DNA of 64,000 nucleotides from Umbelopsis isabellina. Lineage: Eukaryota > Mucoromycota > Umbelopsidomycetes > Umbelopsidales > Umbelopsidaceae. The translations under genes and the position numbers were made by a program. Below, piece by piece: positions 41,627 to 53,129 of the stretch. Below the pieces are notes generated by a model, which ran no database searches, was not told where the DNA came from, and saw only the letters and a program-made list of their open reading frames with translations. The number at the start of each line of letters is the position of its first letter. Position 1 is the stretch's first letter. The stretch is taken from NCBI GenBank assembly GCA_016758905.1, contig JAEPQZ010000001.1, forward strand, positions 1,364,055 through 1,428,054. Reading direction: 5' to 3'.

Positions 41627-42855
41627 TCATCGTGCGCCGTTCTGCTGACCATTCTGCTGTCCATTCTGTTGGCCGTTTTGTTGCTTTTTCTTCTTCTTTT
41701 GAACCTTCTTTGTTGTATGCTTTTCAGTTTTTTCGGGCTTCATCACTTCTCCAGGTCCTTCTTTTGTTTCAGCAGTCTCTAAGCCGGCTGAAGCGGCAGC
41801 CTTAGATTTGCTCATGACCTTGCTCTTTGCCTTGTAGGTTTGGAAGTAGAAGTTGATGAAGAGTAAAAGATAGCTGGTGAGTAATGCACATCCAAAGGCT
41901 GCAGCAACATCTTCACCAGCACACTTGGTAAGGATGTTGAAATGTGCGTAACCGAAATAATAGAAGCTGCAAACATAAATGAAACCCAAATCAATGATGA
42001 ACTGCACAATCTGCATAGTAGTAAGATATCGCTTCCACCATATCTTGGCACCTGATGCAGTACGGAAGAAGTAATAGTACATGGCTACATGAACAGCCAA
42101 GTTCAAAGTGATAGGTACCCAAGACTGCAAATATTTGAGTGATCAGCCAATGAAACCCCAAAAGTAGAATGACATGCTCCTACCACTTACCACTGAAGTC
42201 TTGCCACACAGCTGAGTATAACACAACACCATGGTGGCGCTATGATGGAAATAGTGCAAAAACTCTATACAAAGATGTCGCTTAGTTCCCGTCTACACCA
42301 TCCATAATCTCTGCTAATGCCTGGATGACTTACCGAGCTTCTTCTTCTTAAGAGCCAAAAACATAGTATCTGCTAATTCCCAGTACTTGACGAGATAATT
42401 GAGATAGTAGAGCAACTCAATTGGTTGTGTCCATGCGGCATCATTGCAAACGGCAAAAAATAAGCCATGACGAGCAATTATAGGAACGAGTTGCTCGATA
42501 AACAGGAGCAACAAGCTGAGTGAGACTAGAGTCAAAAGAACGTTGTGCAACATGAAGATTGCTTTCAGTGGTATGGGGTTTTTGAGGTATTGCATAAAAT
42601 GACGAGTGCTGAAGATGATGACAAGATATGCGATACATGCTGAAAAGACTGTTGATAACTGGTCAGTGATCAGAACATTGAGTTTTCGGTTACCTGAGCG
42701 CTCGAATTACCTTCTTTATCTGTTGACAAAGGTGTTGCTCCAGGAACAAATACAAACGTCTCTGTTGGTCTACCGACGATGATCTGATAAACTGTTTGGA
42801 AATATGGATACAGTTTGAAGCCAAAAGGCTGGTCTATAGTAAAGTGCAAATCCAT
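41627..42855 (-). CDS. ELO-family very-long-chain fatty acid elongase
   Basis: Five exons. The enzyme condenses malonyl-CoA with acyl-CoA in the ER membrane. Family blocks seen: FHSTRHFMQ-like N-terminal motif (FSTRHFMQYLKNP), ELLYYLNYLVKYWELADTMF, the catalytic histidine box EFLHYFHHSATM (HxxHH, shifted one residue from the usual FLHxFHH), AVHVAMYYYFFRT, and TTMQIVQFIID. Seven or so hydrophobic segments are visible. The C terminus is basic (KKVQKKKKK) and ends with four tandem QQNG units before GAR. Homologous to yeast Elo1/Elo2/Elo3; which one cannot be told from sequence alone. Confidence 0.93.
41637..41683 (-). repeat. 12-base tandem repeat encoding QQNG x4
   Basis: About four imperfect 12-base units at the 3' end of the elongase coding region encode a Gln-Gln-Asn-Gly array just before the stop. 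Likely to vary in copy number. Confidence 0.85.
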
Positions 42856-42983
42856 TGATAAAAGTTTTCAAAAGGAGAGGAACCGACACAAAAAAAAATA
42901 ATTTAAGGTCATCATAAGCACATTTTTAATTCACTCTCCGATATAGAAATCTTAAGGAATGAAACAGATACACCTGAAATCAA

Positions 42984-44378
42984 TCAAATGAAAGTTTGAA
43001 AAGCTATTTCGCCCTGAGTCAAAGGTTTCACGACTTCAAGTCGTACTACTCCACCCTTGGGTATCTTGTGAATTTCTCCATCTAAACATACTTCTGTCGA
43101 ATGTTGCACTCGCAGATAGAGTTCTTTCGTTTTAAGATATTCTAATTTAGGCTCGTGTATATGATTACCGTTGTCAAAGGCTCTGTACAAAGCGCTTTTT
43201 AGTTCATCGCTGGACCCATCCTTCAGCAAAACAAGGTCAACATAGTCGTCAGTAGTTGAAGCCAAAGGGGCTATCCGAAACCCTGGCTCCAATTCAGGCA
43301 TTTTAGCTGCTAAGAAATAGGAATAATTGCCATTCATAAAGGTCGTTTCTGTAGCTTCTTTCCACGTCTGAGACTTTGAGTCGAAGAGTTTGGAATCTTT
43401 TAAGACAATGTTTCCAGCATATCTTGGCATCCACCACAATAAGAATCCAGCTACTAAAGAGAAGCGGGAATTGCCCATGAAAGGCCTCAAGTACTCTGAT
43501 TTAGATACAATCTGAGCATGAAATCCCCAGCTGAAGACCACCATAATTCTAGGGTCCTGAACATTGTCTTTGAATTTCACTGATTCGTGCCAGCTCTGTC
43601 CACTGGTAGAATCTGTACATTGTCCAAATGAAACTCTAATTGTTCGCAACGGCTGTGTTTTGCCTCCAAGTACTCGTAGTATGCCATCAGCCGGGTCACT
43701 AATGCCTAATGCAGTCGCATATGCGTTTCCTGAACCTGAAGGCACGATGCCAAGTTGTACATTAACAGCAATTTGTGCCTGAGACATTCCGTTGATCACC
43801 TCATGCAGCGTGCCATCTCCACCTATAGATAAAATAATGATTGGATAACCTGCCTTTGCTAGTACGTTGCTTGCCAAGTCAGCAGCTATTTTGCTGCCAT
43901 CTCCTGTTCCTTGCGTGAGATGTAAATGTATTTGCGATTCTGATATATTTAATGCTAAAAGCATAGGAAGAATAACATCTTGCCATTGTTTTCGAGTTGT
44001 TCGGCTACCGGAAACCGGGTTCAAAATAGCATGTATATGGGTATTGGGGTCTATCGTTTTGATGTCGAGTCTTTGTCGTAAAACATCGAAAAAAGTATTA
44101 AGAGCTTCATCTCCAGCATTATATCTTAATTCAGCCAGCTGCCTTGACTTTGCAGTAGGTCGCAGTGACTTTGATGCTGTCTCAGCCTCTGGCTCTGTCG
44201 CAGGGTAACTAGCATAGTAAACAATGTAGGAAGATTGGTCTTTCTTGATAGCGAAGATATCCTTGATAGGGATGGTAAGCCTGCCTTCGTCACTATCTTC
44301 TTCAAAAATATCATCGTGCGTCGAGATAGATATTTTTTTTTTATCTGGACTTGACGCTATTGCTGTGATATGTGCCAT
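42984..44378 (-). CDS. Sphingosine/diacylglycerol kinase-family lipid kinase, 464 aa
   Basis: Single-exon gene; ATG at 44378 (MAHITAIASSPDKKK) follows an upstream frame with no family match. The catalytic domain holds LNPVSGSR (nucleotide entry), SIGGDGTLHEVINGM (GGDGT, the signature with the catalytic Asp) and GIVPSGSGNAYATALG (phosphate loop). The lipid-side blocks VFSWGFHAQIVSKSEYLR and the acidic YVDLVLLKDG follow. The N-terminal ~90 residues contain a PH-like pattern (IPIKDIFAIKKD) seen in long-chain-base kinases of the Lcb4/SPHK type. The product would be sphingoid-base phosphate, but DAG or ceramide kinase activity is possible. Confidence 0.9.
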   Translation of the reverse strand: MAHITAIASSPDKKKISISTHDDIFEEDSDEGRLTIPIKDIFAIKKDQSSYIVYYASYPATEPEAETASKSLRPTAKSRQLAELRYNAGDEALNTFFDVLRQRLDIKTIDPNTHIHAILNPVSGSRTTRKQWQDVILPMLLALNISESQIHLHLTQGTGDGSKIAADLASNVLAKAGYPIIILSIGGDGTLHEVINGMSQAQIAVNVQLGIVPSGSGNAYATALGISDPADGILRVLGGKTQPLRTIRVSFGQCTDSTSGQSWHESVKFKDNVQDPRIMVVFSWGFHAQIVSKSEYLRPFMGNSRFSLVAGFLLWWMPRYAGNIVLKDSKLFDSKSQTWKEATETTFMNGNYSYFLAAKMPELEPGFRIAPLASTTDDYVDLVLLKDGSSDELKSALYRAFDNGNHIHEPKLEYLKTKELYLRVQHSTEVCLDGEIHKIPKGGVVRLEVVKPLTQGEIAFQTFI

Positions 44379-44919
44379 AAGTACAAGGAGAGAACAAATA
44401 TCAATTTTGAATTTGTAATTTCTCGTAATTATAACGTTTTGTTGGCGATCAGGTGACTGTATTGAAGGTGGCGCAGGTACGTCCGCTACATGGCCTTTTT
44501 GTTTCAATTCCCAAGTTTTTGGAAATTTGCAGCAACGGATCAACAAATAGCGTTTGCTGCAAAGCAGCGCCCCAAAACCAAGCTATGTAGTGTAACGATA
44601 AACTATTATAACATGCCATTTTTCACTTTCTTAATATATCGAACTGAAAGAGGATATGCTCTTATCAATCGAAATTTAAAGTAAAGCCATTATAAGTAAT
44701 ACATGCTGATCACTATATCGCTTACCATCAGTACTTTATAAAATGTATTTCAATAAAGCTATTTCCTTACAGCTGCAAATGCAGATTCGAACGTTTCGCA
44801 TAACCAAGCCTGAAAATGTGGGCTACTAATAGTGACGAACATTGGAATTGTGTGCCAGGACCATCACAAAATGATATTAATTTTATTTTGAAGGTTCAGT
44901 ATCACCAAGGTATGAAAAG
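44379..44919. other. Intergenic, no gene seen
   Basis: 541 bases between two minus-strand genes, AT-rich, the lipid-kinase promoter and the alpha-galactosidase 3' region. No clear element. Confidence 0.4.
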
Positions 44920-46364
44920 TTAATCAGTCGTAACAGCAGTATCCATGAGCTTCAGCATACGAACGCCGTGTGAAGGAACATCCAACGTAATGTGGCCGCT
45001 GAAGCTACCAAGATCTTTCTTCAACCACAGGTCACGTACTTTGATCGACTTTTTCGTGTTCACATGAGGTAGTGAATAGAGGAAAATATCTTCCCAGGTG
45101 GCAGTGATTTTGACGCTCTTTTCGCCAGTATTCATTAAGATAACATTGGTAGCATTGTTTTCCAAACTTCCTGAATACAATTGTTGATCTCCCTTCATCC
45201 AGATACGGCTTGCTGGTGAGAACTGCTTGTCCTTGCTGATGGCAATGACTTCCTCGTTCATGATAATGTCCTTGGTGTCCTTAGTCATGTTGGTGACATC
45301 ATTACCAAGCAAAAGAGGAGACCGAAGAGCAACCCACATGGTGAAGTGAGTACGATATTCTTCAGTGGTCATACCGCCGTTGCCAACTTCAAGGATATCA
45401 AGGTCATTCCATCCACCAGATCGAGCCTTTTGACTAACAGCGTTTGCCTTGTTAATGATGTTCAACAAATTGCAACGAAAGCCTGCAAGGTTACAGTCGT
45501 AGGTTTCGCATGGGCAAGCTGGATCAGGTCGGTTGAAGTTGTCGTAAATATCGCCTGATATTCTCCAGCTGTTACTGATGGTAGATGCAAAATTCCATGG
45601 TCCATCTTCACCCCAGTTGCAGAGAGAATACAAGAAAGGCCGACCGGTTGAGTTCAAAGCGTTGCTAACACAGTAGGATTAGCTCGGATAAGCATATTTT
45701 CTAGCATACTCAAACTTTTGAAGTCACGTACCCCATCTTCTTGTATCGATCGTACGAAAGTTTGGGAGTACCACTTTCTCCTTCATTATAACAATTATCA
45801 TACTTCAAATAGTCAAATCCCCATTCAGCCCAAGCATTCGCGTCCACCTTCTCATATCCCAAAGATCCAGGATATCCTCCGCAGGTACTTTAACATACAT
45901 TAGACTTATAATCAGTCATGGTTATTTACATTGTAAACACTTACTATGTTCCTGCCGAAGAATAAATACCGACTTGCATTCCAAGCTTGTGGATATCGCT
46001 GGTCAAAGCCTTCAATCCACGGGGAAACTTTGTAGGGTCAGGAACAATTTGCTTGGACTTATTGTCGCGTTGATGAAGTTGCCAGCAATCATCAATAATG
46101 ATATAATTGTAACCCAAGTCTTTAAGACCATTGGAGGCAATAGCTTTAGCGGCATTTAAAATGATATCCTCATTAATATTGCATCCATATTTGTTCCAAG
46201 TATTCCAACCCATTTGCTGTATCATATTGTTTAATGTTGTTACTGCAATTTTTTATCATTTGACTGAATGCTCTTACTGGAGTGACAGCCAACCCATTAT
46301 TCATGGCCATAATGTGGGTAGGAAGAGCTGCAAGTGCCGCTGCAATGACTAATTTGGTGAACAT
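44920..46364 (-). CDS. Secreted alpha-galactosidase (GH27)
   Basis: Four exons. ATG 46364 gives a signal peptide ([20 protein letters not shown]). The catalytic region has [45 protein letters not shown] (nucleophile Asp) and [16 protein letters not shown] (acid/base Asp). All signature residues of family GH27 are present. The C-terminal domain carries [15 protein letters not shown] and a hydrophobic end. The enzyme removes terminal alpha-galactosyl groups from melibiose, raffinose and galactomannan, in the medium or cell wall. The intron at QM splits TP|QMGWN as in other fungal MEL genes. Confidence 0.95.
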
Positions 46365-47708
46365 GCTCAAGCTCGAAATTTGATCGATGTGATGACTTCT
46401 GTATAAACGTATTTTATACATGTCAGTCCTGCGCGCAAATATCTTATATAAACTTCAACTAAATTACCTAATACCATGGAATACGTAATCTAATCAAACA
46501 CTGTGTTAAGGCTAGACTAGAAGATTCGATCTGGAGAAAATCATGAAATGGGTCCAGGATCGGACATGCCTTTCCAATCGCTTTTACAAATGCTTATTCC
46601 ATTTGGTTTTCCTACTCAACAAGTATCCAGCCATCGAAACTATACAATAACTCAACTTCTCATGTCAAATTTCTTCTTACGTTATTGTAGGTCAAAGATA
46701 TTAGTCTCATGACGGATATTAGGTCAACTTTAATTCGTCATGCAAACGTTATTAGAGTTTAAAGAGAAATAGCGGGGAAGCTCTCAAACCATTAAGGAAG
46801 CACTCTGTACACATTTGGCTAATATGGCTAAAATGGTTGTACATCTTTCCGTATCCCATTTACAGCGCTGGAACCGTTGGAATTGAGTTCTGCAGATTAT
46901 CATAGTGCTTTGGTCAAGCAATTGGGATCAAACAGCAAAACTTGGTTTTGCTACTTACATAATACTATGTAATATTGATGCTACACACCTCTGATCATTA
47001 GGTTTGAGCAACGTTAGCCTTGCACGATTGATCCAATGCTGTGTTGAAAGACATACAGTTGTTATATTGCATGTCAAAAGAAACAAGGTCAATGGGTAAT
47101 ATGGGTATATGAAGCTTATATGAAGATGTATGAATTATAGATGTTCTCATATTCTGCCGCCTATGCGTTTCATTCCTGGTCGTTTCTGAAGTTTACGGAT
47201 AGATTCCGACAGCAGGTGTCGCATACTTTCGGAGAACTTGTAACACTTAGCGGTTGCAAACAAATCCACAATGTCACTGGCGGACTTACACCCTTCATCA
47301 TTGACGGCAGCCTTAATGAACTGCAAATTGACATCTTTTATAACCTAAATAACACCTTTAGATTGTCTGAGAGTAAAAAAAAAGTATCGAATATTACAGA
47401 CTGTTTCAAATGTCTTTCAAAAGCTCCTATGCCTAAGAGCAGTGATGTTGAATTGCTTACGCTTTAATACTGCAGATGTACAAACTTTGATCGAAAGCGA
47501 TCAGTTCTTTAATACTTAGATACGAGCTCAAACGCTTGCACTTTATTTATAAAACTAAGAGGAAATGATAAACTTCAGGAGGATAGCATCCTGGAAATGT
47601 AGCATATTTGATGCCAATGGCCAACCAGGAGGCTAATCCGCCAGGGGTAATTGAAAACTATGCCACTGCAATGGCAAGCAGCTCTAACCATTGAATGGTG
47701 AGACTGTA
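46365..47708. other. Intergenic region between alpha-galactosidase and FHIP
   Basis: 1.3 kb holding two divergent promoters. It contains a 108-residue frame (separate entry) but otherwise nothing I can support. Confidence 0.4.
47141..47467 (+). CDS. Possible hypothetical protein, 108 aa
   Basis: An uninterrupted ATG-to-TAA frame in the gap between two divergent genes. It has mixed composition and moderate hydrophobicity, with no signature motif. The N terminus is Ser/Phe/Tyr-rich (MFSYSAAYAFHSW). In AT-rich DNA a frame this long can arise by chance, so it may not be a gene. Confidence 0.22.
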   Translation: MFSYSAAYAFHSWSFLKFTDRFRQQVSHTFGELVTLSGCKQIHNVTGGLTPFIIDGSLNELQIDIFYNLNNTFRLSESKKKVSNITDCFKCLSKAPMPKSSDVELLTL

Positions 47709-50700
47709 ATGTTCCTAACAAAACTACTACAAGGTTCACGCTCTCCCAAAGCTGAGCCCTCTACGCAGTTGCGGAGTGCTTGGAGATGTATCGTACAGTA
47801 TTACGAAAGTACTCAAGGTAAATACAGACATATCAACAACGTCAAAAGTAGCCGATTTGTAATTCCTTTACTGTGATCAGATCCTTTGAATGATCTCATG
47901 TCAAGCACTGGCATTCCGAGTAAGCTGCAAAAAATAGCTAGCTTGCTCTGTCAGGAGGAAGCAGATGAAACATTTAGTGGATGCTTTCAATTTATCTTCG
48001 AAAATCGAATATTGGAGGAACTTGCGGAATTTGCAAAAGCCGACGTAGGTGAAGTAACATATTATACACTTGTATCATTCAGTGATCTAAGAAAGTGGTT
48101 GTGATAGACCCCATATGGGATGCGGACGCAGTGTTTGCGCTTCTTTGCAACATTTGTCACTCATGTGCCTGCTGGCGAGCTACATACACGTAGTTTGTGC
48201 GTTCCGTTACAGAAATTGATTCAGTCCAGTCATCGTGTTATCTCACATCATTACGACCAGCTGGCAGATAAAAGAATCGAAAAGCGAGAACTGATGGCTG
48301 TGCGACGTGGAGCGATATCAGAAGTCTCTTTAGAATTAGTAGCACTGCTGAGAGCTGTTATTTCACGCTTACGGGACAGCAAAGCTTTGATGGATGTTCT
48401 TTTTGAACGAGGTTGGTGTAGCGGTCTAGGAGAAAAAGTATGGAAAGAGAAAACATCGCAAGATAACCGCATACACATGCGTAGTTTATCGACTCAGGAA
48501 AAATTAGCTTGGAATGTTTTCATCCAGGTAACAATGCTTTTGCATATACTTTAGGAGACAGAGTCGTGAGTAACTTCTTTAGTATAGCCAAGGTTCACTA
48601 TGTTTTCTATGTTACTGGATTTCATCAATACTCCAGGCGAAACAAGCGAAATCGCAAGAGAAGCTGTATTATTTGCCTTACGTTTGGTAGACAATGACCC
48701 CGAATTTCTATGCTATATCGTAGAATATTCAGGCTTCGCAGAAATACTGGTATTTACTCTCGTAATCTCATGTATATTTATGATATATTATATGCTCATC
48801 CCAATATATCAATACATAGGCAGATCGTTTAGCAATGATATTTTCAGCTACCTTAGGGGACATATCAATGTTCTCATGGGCACCGAATTGTAAACTTGCT
48901 TTCATGGCACCAGTTACATGCTCCTTACAGTCTTCCGTGCCTCAGATATTTAGTAACACCAATATCTATCCATCCCTGAATGCCCCATGCTCCGGAAAGA
49001 GAAGAAGAAGGCACTATTGTACATTTGATCTACAATTTTGGAAATTATTGTCAACTCAAAATAATCAAGAAGCCATCACTGACGAGTTTTTTGCCCTATG
49101 GGAATATCTAAACGATATCATGCGCCAGACTTCACCTATTTTGAGTGCATCGATTGGATACCATCTATATCATCAATTTTGGCAGCCTGTTCTATGTTCC
49201 ACTTTATCCTCAGCTAAATCAGAAATAACTCGGATATCAACCGTCAGAATCACGGAAATGGTGCGATCACTCAAAGACAGAAACCTTCAGCATTTGTTCA
49301 TGGTTTTTCTTCTAGGAGAAAATGGTGGTGGCCTCCTTGATCACTTGCCGGAAACGCAGTCAAAGAAAGTGGCAAAGAAAGTTAACGGAGAAGGTACTAA
49401 CTGCCATCCATCTGTACTTGATCCATGTGAATCCCGGATTACTCTAAGACAATTACTCATAAATCGTATAATTGATGAAGACGAAGCGGTAAGTCCAAGT
49501 AGAAAATATGCAGACAGGCAAGTCAATGCTTCAACAATTTGCTAACCTTTTTTTTATATAGCTTTCTTTGGCGACTATGCATCTTTTCGATACTATTTTG
49601 GAAACACATAATCAATTTGTAATTCACAATCTTTTGCTTCGTAACTATGGAGTAGATAGAGATGATATAGCCAAAAAAGATGCAAGTAATGATAACGGCC
49701 ATAAAGAGAAAAGATCAGCTTGGCTAGTCGGCAGGTAGATTAAACATTCCTTTCTGGTAATACGGGCATTGTATAAGGAAGAAGCTTCATTACTTACAAT
49801 ATACGCCTTGTTTTTACCAGATTTCTCAGCTTATTACCGTGTGAAAAGCAAGTAGAAAGGCGCGATTCTACCTCTAGTATTCGACGAAGCTCCTTCAGCA
49901 ACGATCGCGCTTCAAATGAAAATAGAAGAATGATAGTAACATCGCCTATCCCCAGCGTCTCGTCCAAGGCAAATAGTAGCAACTGCGACAATTCTCTAGA
50001 TGCGTCATCCGTTTTATCTGATGCAACAACAATGGTAGATTGTGATGAGATTTACTATATCGAAGCTTTGGAAAAGTGGAATTACTCTCGCTTAACAAAT
50101 GCCTTTTGGAATGATGACCATCAATTGTTTAAGCAAACAGAAAGACAAAAGGGAGATACTGCAACAGTACATCCAGCTTATGAAGGCTCTTTCCTGGCCG
50201 CTTTGTTTGATGCTGCGGATAAAGTATGTGAGATTGGAATTGCCAAAAGTCTAATGCTAACACGACTGCTAGCAAAAGTAGCAAACATATCTGATGAGAG
50301 AATAGATTGGATAATGTGCAACTGGTCAAATATACCCAATGACGATGATGAAAGCTCCTATGATGAATACGAGAAGAACTGCGAGGAAAGTTCTTACGAG
50401 CGCAGAACGCTTTTAGCCGTCATGGAAAAAGTTACTTTTGATGCCCTCAAAAGAGCACGAACCATTCCACAATTTGAGACTAAGCTTCGGGCTGCCAGAA
50501 ACGGTTGCAAGAGTACAACGGATCTTTTTCATATAGGCCAAAACCTGACGGAGAATGCGAGATCGGATGGTGGTATATATAAGTCGTTGTCAAGGCGTAC
50601 CAGCTTTACACAACTGCTTTTCAGTACTGTAAACAGTCCCCCTTCAACGCCATCGCCTTCAGAATGTCCTCTACCTCCTTCTCCAACTTCAGCTTTCTTT

Positions 50701-50937
50701 CAATACCCTCCTACACGACCAAATTCGACACCAGTAACACTAACCAATCCATTTGCCAAACTGCCTGAGTTTCTTACTGGATACATTATCCTACAGGAAT
50801 TCTGCAAAGAGATTGCAGCTATTGCTATGGTGAAGTATATAGTGCCTTATGAAATCAACGCATTAAGAAATCAAAATAGACAGGATGTGGATATCAATTG
50901 CGTACATCCGCTGGAGATGAATGGCGCACATAGTTAA
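47709..50937 (+). CDS. FHIP (RAI16-like) subunit of the FTS-Hook-FHIP complex
   Basis: Multi-exon gene. The start is the first ATG in frame (MFLTKLLQGSRSP). Recognisable blocks: LRSAWRCIVQYYEST, GIPSKLQKIASLLCQEE, FIFENRILEELAEFAKAD then PYGMRTQCLRFFATFVT, SLCVPLQKLIQSSH, LLRAVISRLRD, LLDFINTPGETSEIAREAVL and a long C-terminal helical region (LSLATMHLFDTILETHNQF). These match the RAI16-like domain. FHIP links Hook and FTS to early endosomes for dynein transport along microtubules in Aspergillus and animals. A low-complexity Pro/Ser block (PPSTPSPSECPLPPSPTS) and an acidic tract (NDDDESSYDEYE) lie in the second half. Some exon edges are uncertain. Confidence 0.82.
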
Positions 50938-51034
50938 TGAATACATTCGAAAAAAATAATATTAAATGATGAATACGGGTATAAAGCAAATTGAACACTA
51001 ATATAATGATATTACAAGAGCACATTATGTAGCA

Positions 51035-53129
51035 TTATTCTAGTCCTTCTCTCATTTTGTAATGCTTGAGCAATAGAGTTGCCAAAAGAGCAACCATGGC
51101 GAAAGCTGCAGAGCCCCAATAACTCGTGTCTACAGCATTGGCATAAGCTTCTAAGACCATAGTTCTAGCTGGCTCAGATAGTGCCATCACATATGCTGAG
51201 CTTTGGCGTACCAGAGCACTGGATACGTTTGGAAGCGCTAAGGCGGCAAGGTTGGAATAGAGTTTGTTGTTCAAAACAGAGCCAGCAATGGCAATACCAA
51301 AAATACCACCGACTTGGTCACAAAAGGTCATCAATGGCGTGATGATGGGAACACTGTAACGGAAAATCATGGTTAGAAACTTGACAATTGAATTATTACA
51401 GTATTTGAGGAACCTTACAATTCATAAGCAACTGATGCCTGTGCCGTTATAATCTCACTGTTAATAATTCCACCAGCTCCAATACCGGTTACGATCATTA
51501 ATCCAACAATGAGACCTCTACTGGAATCAATTTTAAGCATAGTGAGCAACCCACATGCAATACTCAATACCACTAGAGATGACCGCATTGCCCAGGTATA
51601 ACGGCCAGTTTTCACAATAATGAGACCCGTAAGAACATTGGAGATACAAGCGACCAATACAAGGCATAGAAGCTCAAGATTGGTAGCCATGGCTTCTTCC
51701 TGTCGGACAACGGATAGGTAAAGAGGGACATAAGTCATCAAAGACTGGAAACACCCGCCGTATAACCATGCTGCAACAAGGACCGCTACGGTGCTGCGGT
51801 TTGTAAACAAACTCTTGGGTATTATCGGCTGTTTCGCGAACTTGATTTCCCAGATAGCAAAAATAAAAATACCGATACCGCCAACACACAGCAAGGCAAC
51901 GACGCTTGGCGCGCTCCAAGCTATGGGAGATGTGTTAGTCGTGGTCATCTTTACAAACGCATCATATTCATTTTCTGACTTACGATAAGTGCTTCCTCCC
52001 CAACTTAAAGCCAAGACAATACAGACAATTGAGATGCACCAAATTGCACTGCCAACCAGATCCACATTAGCCAGCTCGTTGATAGAAACAGTGTTTCGTA
52101 CTGGTTCTTCGATGGAGACCAATGTTAAAAACAGACCAATAAATGCTCTGCGATTCGAATATTAGTCATGACACATGTTTCTCAGGTCCCAAAATTATCT
52201 ATACGTACACTCCAAGCTGTAGAGAACAATATGGTCAGTAAGAGTAGATGTCAATGGGTCAATTGTTCTTCAGAACTAAACTTACGATTAGGAAGAATAT
52301 GCTTCTCCATCCTGTTTGCGTTTGCGAGACGAGCACACCACCTATGTTTTACGTCAGTAAACGCATAGTCGGCATATTGGCCATTTTTGAAATTCTTACC
52401 TAAAAGTCCTCCAACAATATATCCAAGTGACCAACATGCACCAAGGTAACTTTGATACCTGCCAATATATCTGAGCGGTACATAATCTGGAGTTCATCGT
52501 AAAAGAGAAGGTTTAGACTCCGAATAACAAATACACAGTTTATCAGCGGAAACTAACCAGCCACAATTATCTTCATCAAAGTATCGAAAGCGCCAATTCC
52601 AAGGCCGCAAAAAGCTCTGGCTACTATAAACATGACCATGCTCTGAGCTGCTGAGCAAAGAACTGTGCCAATCTGATACATGACTATAGCAAACAGTAAT
52701 AACATCCGACGCCGACCAAAGATGCTCGCACACACTCCGTAGATAGGCTGTACGGTTGCGCTAGTCAACAAGAAAGCCTGTTCAAGTCAAAGTTAATACT
52801 CGTTGCTTTCATCGATGATTTATTCGCTTTCATACCGTATTAGGCCAGCTATAAAGATTGAAAGCGTTGAAAGCGCCAGCAACGACAGGCATGTTGCTTG
52901 ATATAAGAATATTGTCAAACGCTGCCAGGAACGACAATGTACATAGCCTACAACAGAAAGCATAATTAGAAAAATGTTGATTTTCGCGATTCATAATCAA
53001 CTTAGGAGCTTACGTTGCCATAATCAATGTCAACTTTCGCCGGGATCCTGGCTCCTTGTCCTCTGGAGAAGTGGCCGTCAGTTCTTCCATATTACGGTCC
53101 TTGAAGGACGATTCCTTTTCAATATCCAT
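51035..53129 (-). CDS. MFS transporter, drug:H+ antiporter DHA2-like
   Basis: Multi-exon gene starting at ATG 53129 (MDIEKESSFKDRN). About 14 hydrophobic segments, consistent with DHA2. Motif A GVCASIFGRRRMLL and SYLGACWSLGYIVGGLLGG are visible, as is a late IPKSLFTNRSTVAVLV loop. The N terminus is cytosolic and acidic, the C terminus short. DHA2 members export drugs, weak acids, basic amino acids or siderophores; substrate cannot be told. It is convergent with FHIP, the stops being about 100 bases apart. Confidence 0.9.
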
